Positions 38,138 through 46,279 of a stretch of DNA of 64,000 bases are shown piece by piece (within the stretch, counting starts at the first letter, position 1; each line of letters starts with the position of its first letter). The stretch covers positions 4,402,001 through 4,466,000 of the forward strand of contig JAPFFF010000011.1 in NCBI GenBank assembly GCA_039105265.1, in the 5' to 3' direction. This DNA is from Tritrichomonas musculus. Taxonomy: Eukaryota > Parabasalia > Tritrichomonadida > Tritrichomonadidae. The notes under the pieces were generated by a model. The model searched no databases, was not told the DNA's origin, and saw nothing but the letters and a program-made list of their open reading frames with translations. The position numbers were made by a program, and so were the translations under genes.

Positions 38138-41100
38138 ATGCTTACCCGTATTGATAATGAAGTCAAGAGCGCCAGAGACCGTAATATCCTTAAGTTTATA
38201 TATACTGAATGCAAAGCAACAGATGATATCATCAACGCTATGATAGGTGTCATCAATGATAGAAATCTGTACGGTGATAAGGTGCTTAGTAAGTTCTTGG
38301 AGCTTAAGCGCGTATGGCCAAATCAAGGATCAGATCCCATTGAGGTTGATCAAGTTGAACGTACTAAGGACCGTCTTTCGTACAGACTCCGAGAGTTCCA
38401 ATATGAACTGAGGAATTATTTGAAAAACTCCGAAGACCCAGGTAAATATGAATATTATCAGAATAAAGTCCAGAACAACAAACTCCGTGGTACTCTTAGG
38501 TTATTATATGTTATATGCGGTGTGCCAAAAGAAATCATCGATAATATGATACATGTCATCAATAATCCCGATCTGTACAATGATGAGATACGACAGACGC
38601 TCAAAAACATAGATGATATGTGTAATGGATTCAACAGGAGTAACGCTGGTGTGAAACAAACTTTGAAGCAAAGACTTAAAGATAATGCCGCGACTTACTT
38701 CAGAGATCCGAATAAATATTTGAAACCCCAACCGAAACCTCCAGGAGATCCAAGCGAAGTCCCTAGCGAAGTCCCTAGCGAAGTTCCTATCGTGGTAATC
38801 CCGGAGGCACCTCCAGGAAATCCAATTGAAGACTCAGGTGAAGAGGAGGCTTATAGTGAAGTCAAGTACTCCGTATACCGTAAGCTCCTTAAGCGTTTAT
38901 CTAGGGAATACGGAGTGCCAAATGCATGGATCAATAATATGATACAAGTCATCAATAATCCAGAACTGTACGTCGATGAGATGAATGTAATCGATGAGAT
39001 GAGGCGATCTTGTGCACAAGTCAACTTGGAAGATCCTAGGTCTGTTGCAAGTTTGAAGAACCTCCTTTATCAGAAAGCTGCAATGTACTTCAGAGATCCG
39101 AATAAATATTTGAAACCCCAACCGAAACCCCCAATGGTAATCCCGGAGGCACCTCCAGGAGATCCAAGCGAAGTCCCTATCATGGTACCCTCACCGAAAC
39201 CTCCAGGAGATCCAAGCGAAGTCCCTATCATGGTACCCTCACAGAAACCCAAAGCGGAACCCAGTGAAGACTCAGATGAAGAGGATGATGCGACAGCTCT
39301 CAGCCCCTCCGGGGATGATGCGCGACGGAACTTCGTTCCTGAGGCATTTCATGCCAAAGCTCTCAACCCCTCTGGGGATGATGCGACAGCTCTCAGCCCC
39401 TCCGGGGATGAGGAAGAGGAGGCTTATAGTGAAGTCCCCTCCAAATACCGTGGGCTTCTTATGTACTTATATACAGTATGCGGAATATCAGATGAAATCA
39501 TCAATAATATGATACATGTCATCAATAATCCAGAACTGTATGAGGATGAGATAGTAAAAGAGATTGTTGAGATGAGGCGAAAATGGGTAAGCACTGACTC
39601 TAATGATCGTAGTCAGGCTGCAAATTTGAAGAAAAGGCTTACGCTGTCTGCCACAACTTACTTCAAATATCCTAAACAATATTTGAAACTCCCAGGAGAT
39701 CCAAGCGAAGTCCCTAGCGAAGTTCCTATCGTGGTAATCCCGGAGTCACCCCCAGGAGATCCAAGCGAAGTCCCTATCGTGGTAATCCCGGAGTCACCCC
39801 CAGGAGATCCAAGCGAAGTCCCTATCGTGGTAATCCCGGAGTCACCCCCCAATAGACAACCCGTTAATCCAGAATTTGAGGAGGAAGAGGAGGAGCGGGA
39901 ATTCCAAGCGACATCCCCAGTAATCGAATTTCCTCGTGCAGATAGGATTGATCATGATATGAACATACTACACACAAAGCGTATTCTCCCTGATAATATC
40001 ATTGAGGTACTACCCAAATACTATCACATTGCTGATAACCCCGAATGTGCACCTCGTGAACTTCACCCGTTTGAGATTCAGGAGGTTCGAGATATGGTTG
40101 ATGATATCATACATAACTTGGATTCAATCGCAGAAGATCGATCGCTTACCATAGAGTCTCCAAAAGCAGAAGCCGAGGTGTCGAATATACGAAGATATAT
40201 CAATAAGATTAGGGTCTATGAGGGTATCGAAGCTGATTTCGAAAAAGATGTCAATCGTGGGAATACAAATAATAACATTTTTTCTTCACCTAAAGAAACT
40301 ATGGAAGTCCCCAACGCTAATGATAACGATGCACCAGCAGCTGAAGATGTTAGTGATGATGATCTATTTGATATTGATTTGAATGATGTACAAGCAGACA
40401 AAAAATTTAAATATGCACGTACACCAGCTCGACAAAAATCTGGTAAGTCAAGAACACATGATTATGAAAAGCTCACCATTGCACCAGAATCAGTCTTAAA
40501 GCCTGCAAAAATCACTGATACTAGCCAGTTTGCTCCTTATGATGTCTCGGCTCGTATTCAGAGATCCGGCAGAGGAACTCGTGGTGATTTGAATTATGGT
40601 GTCATAACAGACCGTATAAGTGATAGGTATGGTTCAGTATCATTAACAGGTAATTCAGCTGAACGCAGACAGAATTTCCTCGATATCATCATTAATGGGA
40701 ACTACAGAGTTAAGTATATTCCAAATGCTGCTTCACGTGACACAGCACAGGAATATTGCAGAAACCATTTGGATAAAGATGGAACTCCCAAATATAGATT
40801 ATTAGGCACGAACGCACGAGACCCATTAAATAATAAAATCACTGACCTCAATGGAGACCAGGTTGATGATATTGTCCTAGTAGATAAACGAGGTGTTCCT
40901 GCAATTGTTAATGGTTATAAGCTTGTTCTCGCATCACCATACAAGAAAGTGTGGAAAACAACCCATGCGACAAAGAAGGATAGACTTGATGAACCATTTA
41001 AAGAATGGCTTGCTAAACAATTTAATAAATCAATCAATAATGTTGATTGGAAAGAAGGCAAATATGTACTTACAGAAACTGATAATATGCAAAGACTAAC

Positions 41101-41830
41101 GGCCGCATATGGTAAAAAGGGCTTACCAAAGCCACGTATCAGTAAGCGACTCACACCTAATGGATATTGGGCTTCTGCATTCTCACATGTATGGAAGTTG
41201 TTTTGGAATAGCCAGACTTATTCTAATCCTGTTCTTCAGGATCTCAAGAAGGCTACCAATTATCTTACTGTTGCTAATACCATATTCATATACTATTTCG
41301 ACCAACCAATGAAGTATTCTGTTGAACAATCACAAGAATTTGGTGGAAAATTCCTTACATATGCACGATGGGCTGCATGGCGTCGTGTAAATAAGAATAA
41401 ATATAATGAAAGTTTGGGTCCTGCTGTTGTAAAGTTCGTAAATACGGTTATTGGCTCAGCTGTTAATCTAGAAACTGGAGACTTAACTGAAGAGGCAGCT
41501 AACGGTAGCAAATGGCATCCAAAACTCCAACAATTAATCAAGTTTATAGAAACAATTATATTTGATTGGGGATTTGGTATGTCAATACGAGAGGGAATGA
41601 CTAGGAATATGAATCAACCAGCACCATTTGACGATATCGTTAATGATATATATGCTGGTCAATTACAGGAAATCAAGAAGGACTGGGCCCAAATGGTTGC
41701 AATCAATATTCAAGAAGTCATATATCAACCAAAGAGTGATTATCTGAAGTACAAGGCAGAAGCTGAAGCAGACAAAAATAGACGTCGTGGTGAAGCCAAC
41801 ATTCTGGTTAAAGCAAAGGGTGTTTATTAA
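38138..41830 (+). CDS. Large Polinton protein with repeated helical modules and Pro-rich linkers
   Basis: 1230 residues. The amino two-fifths holds four copies of a ~90-residue helical module with signature INNMIHVINNPELYEDE (near residues 25, 145, 265 and 445). Linkers of repeated PSEVPIVVIPE / PPGDPSEVP units join them, and a segment near 390-425 is encoded by palindromic modules (ALSPSGDD repeats). Low-complexity acidic stretches follow to ~760. The carboxy ~400 residues form a separate domain with DLNGDQVDDIVLVDKRG and VNGYKLVLASPYKKVW. The Asp-rich loop looks calcium-binding and is reminiscent of conserved Maverick/virus structural proteins. It is probably a structural or penton-region protein; no enzyme motif is seen. 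Confidence 0.6.
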   Translation: MLTRIDNEVKSARDRNILKFIYTECKATDDIINAMIGVINDRNLYGDKVLSKFLELKRVWPNQGSDPIEVDQVERTKDRLSYRLREFQYELRNYLKNSEDPGKYEYYQNKVQNNKLRGTLRLLYVICGVPKEIIDNMIHVINNPDLYNDEIRQTLKNIDDMCNGFNRSNAGVKQTLKQRLKDNAATYFRDPNKYLKPQPKPPGDPSEVPSEVPSEVPIVVIPEAPPGNPIEDSGEEEAYSEVKYSVYRKLLKRLSREYGVPNAWINNMIQVINNPELYVDEMNVIDEMRRSCAQVNLEDPRSVASLKNLLYQKAAMYFRDPNKYLKPQPKPPMVIPEAPPGDPSEVPIMVPSPKPPGDPSEVPIMVPSQKPKAEPSEDSDEEDDATALSPSGDDARRNFVPEAFHAKALNPSGDDATALSPSGDEEEEAYSEVPSKYRGLLMYLYTVCGISDEIINNMIHVINNPELYEDEIVKEIVEMRRKWVSTDSNDRSQAANLKKRLTLSATTYFKYPKQYLKLPGDPSEVPSEVPIVVIPESPPGDPSEVPIVVIPESPPGDPSEVPIVVIPESPPNRQPVNPEFEEEEEEREFQATSPVIEFPRADRIDHDMNILHTKRILPDNIIEVLPKYYHIADNPECAPRELHPFEIQEVRDMVDDIIHNLDSIAEDRSLTIESPKAEAEVSNIRRYINKIRVYEGIEADFEKDVNRGNTNNNIFSSPKETMEVPNANDNDAPAAEDVSDDDLFDIDLNDVQADKKFKYARTPARQKSGKSRTHDYEKLTIAPESVLKPAKITDTSQFAPYDVSARIQRSGRGTRGDLNYGVITDRISDRYGSVSLTGNSAERRQNFLDIIINGNYRVKYIPNAASRDTAQEYCRNHLDKDGTPKYRLLGTNARDPLNNKITDLNGDQVDDIVLVDKRGVPAIVNGYKLVLASPYKKVWKTTHATKKDRLDEPFKEWLAKQFNKSINNVDWKEGKYVLTETDNMQRLTAAYGKKGLPKPRISKRLTPNGYWASAFSHVWKLFWNSQTYSNPVLQDLKKATNYLTVANTIFIYYFDQPMKYSVEQSQEFGGKFLTYARWAAWRRVNKNKYNESLGPAVVKFVNTVIGSAVNLETGDLTEEAANGSKWHPKLQQLIKFIETIIFDWGFGMSIREGMTRNMNQPAPFDDIVNDIYAGQLQEIKKDWAQMVAINIQEVIYQPKSDYLKYKAEAEADKNRRRGEANILVKAKGVY

Positions 41831-41837
41831 TAGACAA

Positions 41838-43289
41838 TTACTCCTTATGATATTTTCTTTGATAAAACCTATTGTTAGCCATTATTTTTGCCGTTTCATC
41901 CTGTTGTTGGTCAGTCGATTTAATGACTTCCATTGGCTCGTATATGAATGTGGGATCATCAATATTCCCACTGGTTTTTGGAGTACCTTCTATATAAAAT
42001 GATTTGCCAAAGCTTACCAGTCTATCGCGATTACCATCTGTGGATTCACGTGATGGTGATTTAGGATGACTGTTTGTGGCTCGCTTAGCGTGTTGCTTGA
42101 GAGCTGGCAATGATTTTGTATAGACATTGTACTCTTGTACGGAACCATTCTTCTTGACCATTCGAATTGGTACGGTTTGTGGTATAGTAGGTTCCAGTTT
42201 GCCAGGTTGAGCATATGTGTTTGGATCAAATATTTTTTCATTGAAATTCTGCTTATTATTACTTCGGGGTTGAGCTTCGGGTATCACTGATTCTGTAAAC
42301 TCAATACCATCACTGCTCTCAGCAATGCTCTCATCAATGCTCTCATCATCATCACTAGAGATGGATACAATCGTATTGGTGGAGTCACGCTTGGGGGATG
42401 CATTACGGGATGGTGTTTTAGAACTGTCGCGCTTAGGGGATTTACGACCCAATGATGGTGTTGTGATTGTAGACATATCAAACCTAATCGGTGGTGATTT
42501 ATATGTTGATGCATCAACTCGCATTGGAGGTGGGGGTACAAATTGGGGTGCATTTGGAGGAGGTGGGATTACCCCTGTTGGTATTGGAGGTGCATATGGA
42601 GGGACATTTGGAGGTGCATATGGAGGGACATTTGGAGGGACATTTGGAGGAACTGGAGGTGGTTTCACAAATGGAGGTTGCATTGGTGGTGGTGGTGGTT
42701 GCATTGGACGTGGTGGGATTACCCCTGTTGGTTGCATTGGACGTTGTGGTGGGATTACCCCTGTTGGTTGCATTGGGGGTGTTGCAAAGTATTTATTGTA
42801 TTTGTCATTTTGGCGTTTGGGGTCTGGAGTTGGAGGCAGATGTTTGATCACAATATCAGGAATATATTCCTTGTGATGGAGTATTGGTATATTAAATCTC
42901 TCATTATCATAAACACCTGAACGTACAATAACATTTTTACGGACTGCACTGTCAAATTCATCATATGGAGCAGCAATAAATACATTATTTGGCAGCTGCA
43001 TAAAATTTTTGTTCTCTCGAAGAAAATATACAAACCGTATACCATTTGATGTTTCAGCTTCATCCCAAATAATACTGGGTTCTCTCTCATAATTCCTTAG
43101 GAAGAATAGGAAGCCATGCAATTTGGGTTCAAGTGAACCTCCACGCATAGAGCTTACGATTTTGGGTAGACCTATATCTTTAACGAATATATACTTATTG
43201 TCATTTGTATGGCTAGCATATACCCCATTTATATATTTATTTTCAATGCTTTTATATTGACCTGGATATAGGTATATTTTTCCATTCAT
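41838..43289 (-). CDS. Proline-rich Polinton protein, unrecognised
   Basis: A 483-residue protein convergent with the 1230-residue gene (7 bp apart). Residues 1-155 are a compact domain (LYPGQYKSIENKYINGVYAS, FVYFLRENKNFMQLP). Residues ~155-260 are almost pure Pro/Pro-Asn/Met-Gln repeats (PPNVPPYAPP, MQPTGVIPP), and the remainder is Ser/Asp/Lys-rich and probably disordered. Long open frames on the opposite strand reflect the proline-codon repeats. tatttttgggtaaatg precedes the start. It could be a particle-associated linker or late-domain protein, but this is a guess from composition. Confidence 0.6.
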   Translation of the reverse strand: MNGKIYLYPGQYKSIENKYINGVYASHTNDNKYIFVKDIGLPKIVSSMRGGSLEPKLHGFLFFLRNYEREPSIIWDEAETSNGIRFVYFLRENKNFMQLPNNVFIAAPYDEFDSAVRKNVIVRSGVYDNERFNIPILHHKEYIPDIVIKHLPPTPDPKRQNDKYNKYFATPPMQPTGVIPPQRPMQPTGVIPPRPMQPPPPPMQPPFVKPPPVPPNVPPNVPPYAPPNVPPYAPPIPTGVIPPPPNAPQFVPPPPMRVDASTYKSPPIRFDMSTITTPSLGRKSPKRDSSKTPSRNASPKRDSTNTIVSISSDDDESIDESIAESSDGIEFTESVIPEAQPRSNNKQNFNEKIFDPNTYAQPGKLEPTIPQTVPIRMVKKNGSVQEYNVYTKSLPALKQHAKRATNSHPKSPSRESTDGNRDRLVSFGKSFYIEGTPKTSGNIDDPTFIYEPMEVIKSTDQQQDETAKIMANNRFYQRKYHKE

Positions 43290-43327
43290 TTACCCAAAAA
43301 TAAACTCCTATATGGGCCATACGGTGG

Positions 43328-43660
43328 TCAATAGATTAGCAAACACGATAGCACGAATGCATCGGGTTTTATCTCATTACCATACAGGTCTGTGAACCAT
43401 ATTTTGAAATCCCGCTTGGTCCTATTGAGCATCTCATATTTGCGATACTTGGTTTGCCGTCTGTTGGCTAGCATTATGAAGTGGTCACAGTATGGGTCGA
43501 ATTCAACAATATCCGAGTGTACCATCAAATCGCCGATGATGGTCTTATTCAGGATAGCTCCCACATACTGCACTACGATGTACTTCTTATTGCGACTATA
43601 TATGAAGTCCTCAGGTAGCTTAAACTCGGTGGTCTGTGTATGGAAATAGCGCTTTGGCAT
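43328..43660 (-). CDS. Small Polinton protein, 110 residues, unrecognised
   Basis: A compact beta-rich protein (KYIVVQYVGAILNKTIIGDL, FIMLANRRQTKYRKYEML, FKIWFTDLYGNEIKPDAFVL). It lies 3 bp from the integrase stop on the same strand and 38 bp from the next gene, as in a structural gene cluster. Its size and beta pattern would suit a small capsid or cement protein. That is inference; no family was recognised. Confidence 0.6.
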   Translation of the reverse strand: MPKRYFHTQTTEFKLPEDFIYSRNKKYIVVQYVGAILNKTIIGDLMVHSDIVEFDPYCDHFIMLANRRQTKYRKYEMLNRTKRDFKIWFTDLYGNEIKPDAFVLSCLLIY

Positions 43661-43663
43661 TTA

Positions 43664-44893
43664 TTAGATAGCAAAGTACTGCTTATAGGCTTTACCTAGT
43701 GATGCATAATTGGTTGCCACGAATCGGGTATACATAATGGGGACAGTTACGGTAGCTCGCTCATCATCAGACTTAGGTATTCGACCAGTTGTGGTTTTGG
43801 TATACGGTACATAGAACGCAGTTCCTGCTTGCTTATCATCATTCAACTGGAATCTACGATATGGGTTCAGCAGTTTACATTCGACATTCCCATTATGGTA
43901 TCTTATGAATTCGGCAATCTCATTGAACACACGCCTCTGCTTCTCATGCTTCTTCTCAGTTTTGGATGTATCGTAATGGACCAATATGATATTGCCCTTG
44001 CGATAGCTCAGTAGACCATCCATTTGCATACTATTTTTGACTCGCCGTAGCCTCCGTTGGCAATCCCTGATGTATCTCCACTCCAAATCTGGGTTGTGCT
44101 GCATTTGATTGGGTGTGTAGTATATCCACTTTGGTTCCCTTGCTAGATACGGGTCATATTGGATTCCATCATCTCGGTAATTGGGATTGGGCATTCGTAG
44201 AGACCGATGTGGTGTGTTGTTATAGAAGTGGACCATCTGTTGCATCAGGTATGGGTCTCCAATCCGACGATTATCTAAACCGAATGCATTACGGAGTGTC
44301 CTGATGGTTGCATCAACGATTTTGTGAGCGTTGTTGTGTTTGGATTTATCGACAATCACTGCATTACGGTCAATCAACACGTTTTTGGTACCTCTATATT
44401 TATTTCTGGATGGATTGTAGCGGCCAAGTATATCAAGCACTTTGAGTAGGTTATTCTCACCATCGCATTTGATGGTATTGAATTTGAAGTCATCATATTT
44501 CTCAAGAATGATTTTGGTGTATGCAGTCTTGATGGTATCAGCTAGTCGGTTCTTAAGTGGTTCCACAATTAGATACCGTGTGTTGACATTCACCATGATG
44601 AGGTAAATGGTTTCATGGACTACCACGGACTGGATTTCATCATCAGCCCTTGTAGTGTACTTCGCAAACATCAAATCGACTTCCCAGCATCCGGGTTCCA
44701 ATGAGAAATCCGGTTTTGAATAGGGACTGCATGATTTCAATTTGAAGTCCTTCACGAATGGCTCATGATGAGTTTCTGGGTTGATGATGAACTGCGATGG
44801 GTCCAATTTCGATATCTTGGATTTGAATGGGTACTTGAGCAGCGAATTGTACTCATTGTCGAATATCTTGAACGATTTCCTGTTGTCAGTCAT
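43664..44893 (-). CDS. Retroviral-type (rve) integrase of the Polinton
   Basis: A 409-residue integrase that should insert the element's DNA and make the 6-bp duplications. The catalytic core begins at CWEVDLMFAKYTT (first Asp), with a beta-strand run TIYLIMVNVNTRYLIVEPL, then IKCDGENNLLKVL (second Asp). The glutamate helix is less clear, possibly in the segment after NNAHKIVDATIRTLRNAFG. HFYNNTPHRSLRMPNPNY is the usual segment at the end of the core (YN..PH..L). The carboxy region (GNIILVHYDTSKTEKKHEKQ) could be an SH3/chromodomain-like DNA-binding part. tatttttgcacattaaatg precedes the start. Confidence 0.88.
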   Translation of the reverse strand: MTDNRKSFKIFDNEYNSLLKYPFKSKISKLDPSQFIINPETHHEPFVKDFKLKSCSPYSKPDFSLEPGCWEVDLMFAKYTTRADDEIQSVVVHETIYLIMVNVNTRYLIVEPLKNRLADTIKTAYTKIILEKYDDFKFNTIKCDGENNLLKVLDILGRYNPSRNKYRGTKNVLIDRNAVIVDKSKHNNAHKIVDATIRTLRNAFGLDNRRIGDPYLMQQMVHFYNNTPHRSLRMPNPNYRDDGIQYDPYLAREPKWIYYTPNQMQHNPDLEWRYIRDCQRRLRRVKNSMQMDGLLSYRKGNIILVHYDTSKTEKKHEKQRRVFNEIAEFIRYHNGNVECKLLNPYRRFQLNDDKQAGTAFYVPYTKTTTGRIPKSDDERATVTVPIMYTRFVATNYASLGKAYKQYFAI

Positions 44894-44919
44894 TTAATGT
44901 GCAAAAATAGTGGTTCCAT

Positions 44920-45000
44920 CGGGACAGCAATTTTGCTGTTCCAGGGAATTAGGGGTTATCTCCATGAAATCCGGGTGTACGGGATTTCCCGTCGACCCCA
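44920..45000. repeat. Inverted copy of the pPolB-terminal palindromic block
   Basis: This is the reverse complement of about 35038-35113 with a short insertion. It holds gggacagcaattttgctgtt cc, then agggaattagg, tctccatgaaatc and gtcgacccc. It lies upstream of the integrase gene. The two copies are ~9.9 kb apart in opposite orientation inside the Polinton. Confidence 0.75.
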
Positions 45001-45003
45001 TAT

Positions 45004-45237
45004 TTAGCGGTTATCGCTTGATAATTCAGCGAGCTCATTCTCGAGTTTGGCGACCTTCTCCTTCAGACTATTGATATCCTCAATCAGTGATTCACGAACG
45101 GCTAGTCCATTGCTACCCAGCATACCCCCTTTGATGTTATTGAGGTGGCCCTTATACATATAGCACTTCTCCTTGAGATCATGTTTGATGCGCTTAAGCT
45201 CTGGAATCTCCTTCTTGTATTCACCCAATTCAGTCAT
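45004..45237 (-). CDS. Small coiled-coil protein of the Polinton
   Basis: 77 residues, almost wholly helical and charged. IEDINSLKEKVAKLENELAE gives a heptad pattern suitable for a coiled coil. No other motif is seen. The ATG is preceded by an AT-rich ttttttcatatctaaatg stretch like other genes of the element. The function is unknown; an assembly or scaffold helper is possible. Confidence 0.5.
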   Translation of the reverse strand: MTELGEYKKEIPELKRIKHDLKEKCYMYKGHLNNIKGGMLGSNGLAVRESLIEDINSLKEKVAKLENELAELSSDNR

Positions 45238-45271
45238 TTAGATATGAAAAAAAGTGTTTTTTCAAGATTAA

Positions 45272-45499
45272 ATGTCGTATGAGGAACGCCGTGTATTAAG
45301 AGATTCAAATGGGCTCACGTATTTCAATCACCTGGAACGTCACATGCGAAATAGGCGAACTATGAGTTGTACCAAACCCACAGTCCCAAAATATGAGGAT
45401 AAGGGGTGTGTCGTGCATGACCCAATCATCAAGTCAACATCATCAACTCTACACCACTCACTCAATCACCAGGTAATCCCAAATAATTCCAAGATCTAA
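45272..45499 (+). CDS. Possible small Polinton protein (75 residues)
   Basis: MSYEERRVLRDSNGLTYFNH opens a short basic protein in the gap between two minus-strand genes, overlapping the end of the next by 4 bp. An AT-rich tttttcaagattaaatg leader like those of other genes precedes it. No domain is recognised. It may be real because the gap is otherwise empty, but a chance frame cannot be excluded. Confidence 0.35.
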   Translation: MSYEERRVLRDSNGLTYFNHLERHMRNRRTMSCTKPTVPKYEDKGCVVHDPIIKSTSSTLHHSLNHQVIPNNSKI

Positions 45500-45930
45500 T
45501 GCCTCAGGAGACTGTTCACTGCATCAGTACACTCATTCACAGTACTGGTGAGCTGATTTATTTTTGTGGTGATCACGCCAATGGTGTTCTCCAGAGTGGT
45601 AATCCGTTTGGTGTATTCATCTACTGTTGACTGCAATGCATTGATGTCAGCGCGAATGCTTGCCAATTGGATCTCCACCAGGTTGTCATTATCGGCTTGC
45701 TTGGTGATCTTCTTGAGAAACACATTACTAGAGCCATCCTTGCCAGTGCGTTTGGTAATCCTGTACTCGCATTCGGGTGTGATTATTTTGTAGGTTTTAT
45801 TGAGGTAATTGGTGGTCTTCTCATTGAACATGTCCTTGTACTTCTGGTAGAACAGGTCGAACTCCTCTACTGAGTTGAACGTGCGTTGCTCCATCTTGTT
45901 ATCATTAATAACCCTAATATCGCAATTCAT
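45496..45930 (-). CDS. Polinton protein with carboxy coiled coil
   Basis: 144 residues from the ATG at 45930 (MNCDIRVIND). This start is preferred to one 54 bp upstream because tatatttttgtccg precedes it. Residues 1-90 form a small alpha/beta domain (FNSVEEFDLFYQKYKDMFNE, YRITKRTGKDGSSNVFLKK). Residues 95-144 are a long coiled coil (LQSTVDEYTKRITTLENTIG). Similar two-part proteins act as oligomeric stalk or scaffold parts; the role here is inferred. Confidence 0.55.
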   Translation of the reverse strand: MNCDIRVINDNKMEQRTFNSVEEFDLFYQKYKDMFNEKTTNYLNKTYKIITPECEYRITKRTGKDGSSNVFLKKITKQADNDNLVEIQLASIRADINALQSTVDEYTKRITTLENTIGVITTKINQLTSTVNECTDAVNSLLRH

Positions 45931-45980
45931 TTCAAAACGGACAAAAATATATTCATATGTATGTGGATATTCGATGATGA

Positions 45981-46232
45981 TCAAACCTTGTCCAGTATGG
46001 ATTTGCCTATATCATTAGCTTTGCTTACGTAATTGAGTCCAGTGCTGATGGTGTCTACAACTGGTCCAACACCTGGTATGAAGTCGGCGATTGGCTTGAT
46101 CCTATTGATGATCCCCTTTCCAATATCAACTGCCCTTGGGATGTTGCGGATGACAGTTTGAGCTGCATTCTTGAGCTTACTGCCGACGTTCTTGAAAGCG
46201 TTCTTAATCTTCTTGAAGATGCCAATACCCAT
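45981..46232 (-). CDS. pVI-like amphipathic minor capsid protein
   Basis: 83 residues from the ATG at 46232 (MGIGIFKKIKNAFKNVGSKL), chosen because the cacatttttgtatatacc leader sits just upstream. The first ~30 residues form a strongly amphipathic basic helix after a glycine-rich tip. A Gly/Pro-rich hydrophobic segment (FIPGVGPVVDTISTGLNYV) follows. This matches the membrane-active minor capsid proteins (adenovirus pVI type) reported in Polintons and virophages. It is divergent from the capsid gene, with overlapping promoter regions, which supports a role in the particle. Confidence 0.65.
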   Translation of the reverse strand: MGIGIFKKIKNAFKNVGSKLKNAAQTVIRNIPRAVDIGKGIINRIKPIADFIPGVGPVVDTISTGLNYVSKANDIGKSILDKV

Positions 46233-46279
46233 TTGGTATATACAAAAATGTGATTTCAAGCTTTTTTCCAAGATACAAA

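Noticed and set aside
42325-42920. Long plus-strand frames opposite the proline-rich Polinton gene
   Set aside because: Gly- and Trp-rich products are the antisense image of proline codons, and the minus-strand gene has a proper start and a structured amino domain.
43664-44893. LTR retrotransposon as the source of the integrase
   Set aside because: No reverse transcriptase, gag or LTRs are present. Capsid, pPolB and packaging ATPase lie in the same unit, so it is a Polinton integrase.
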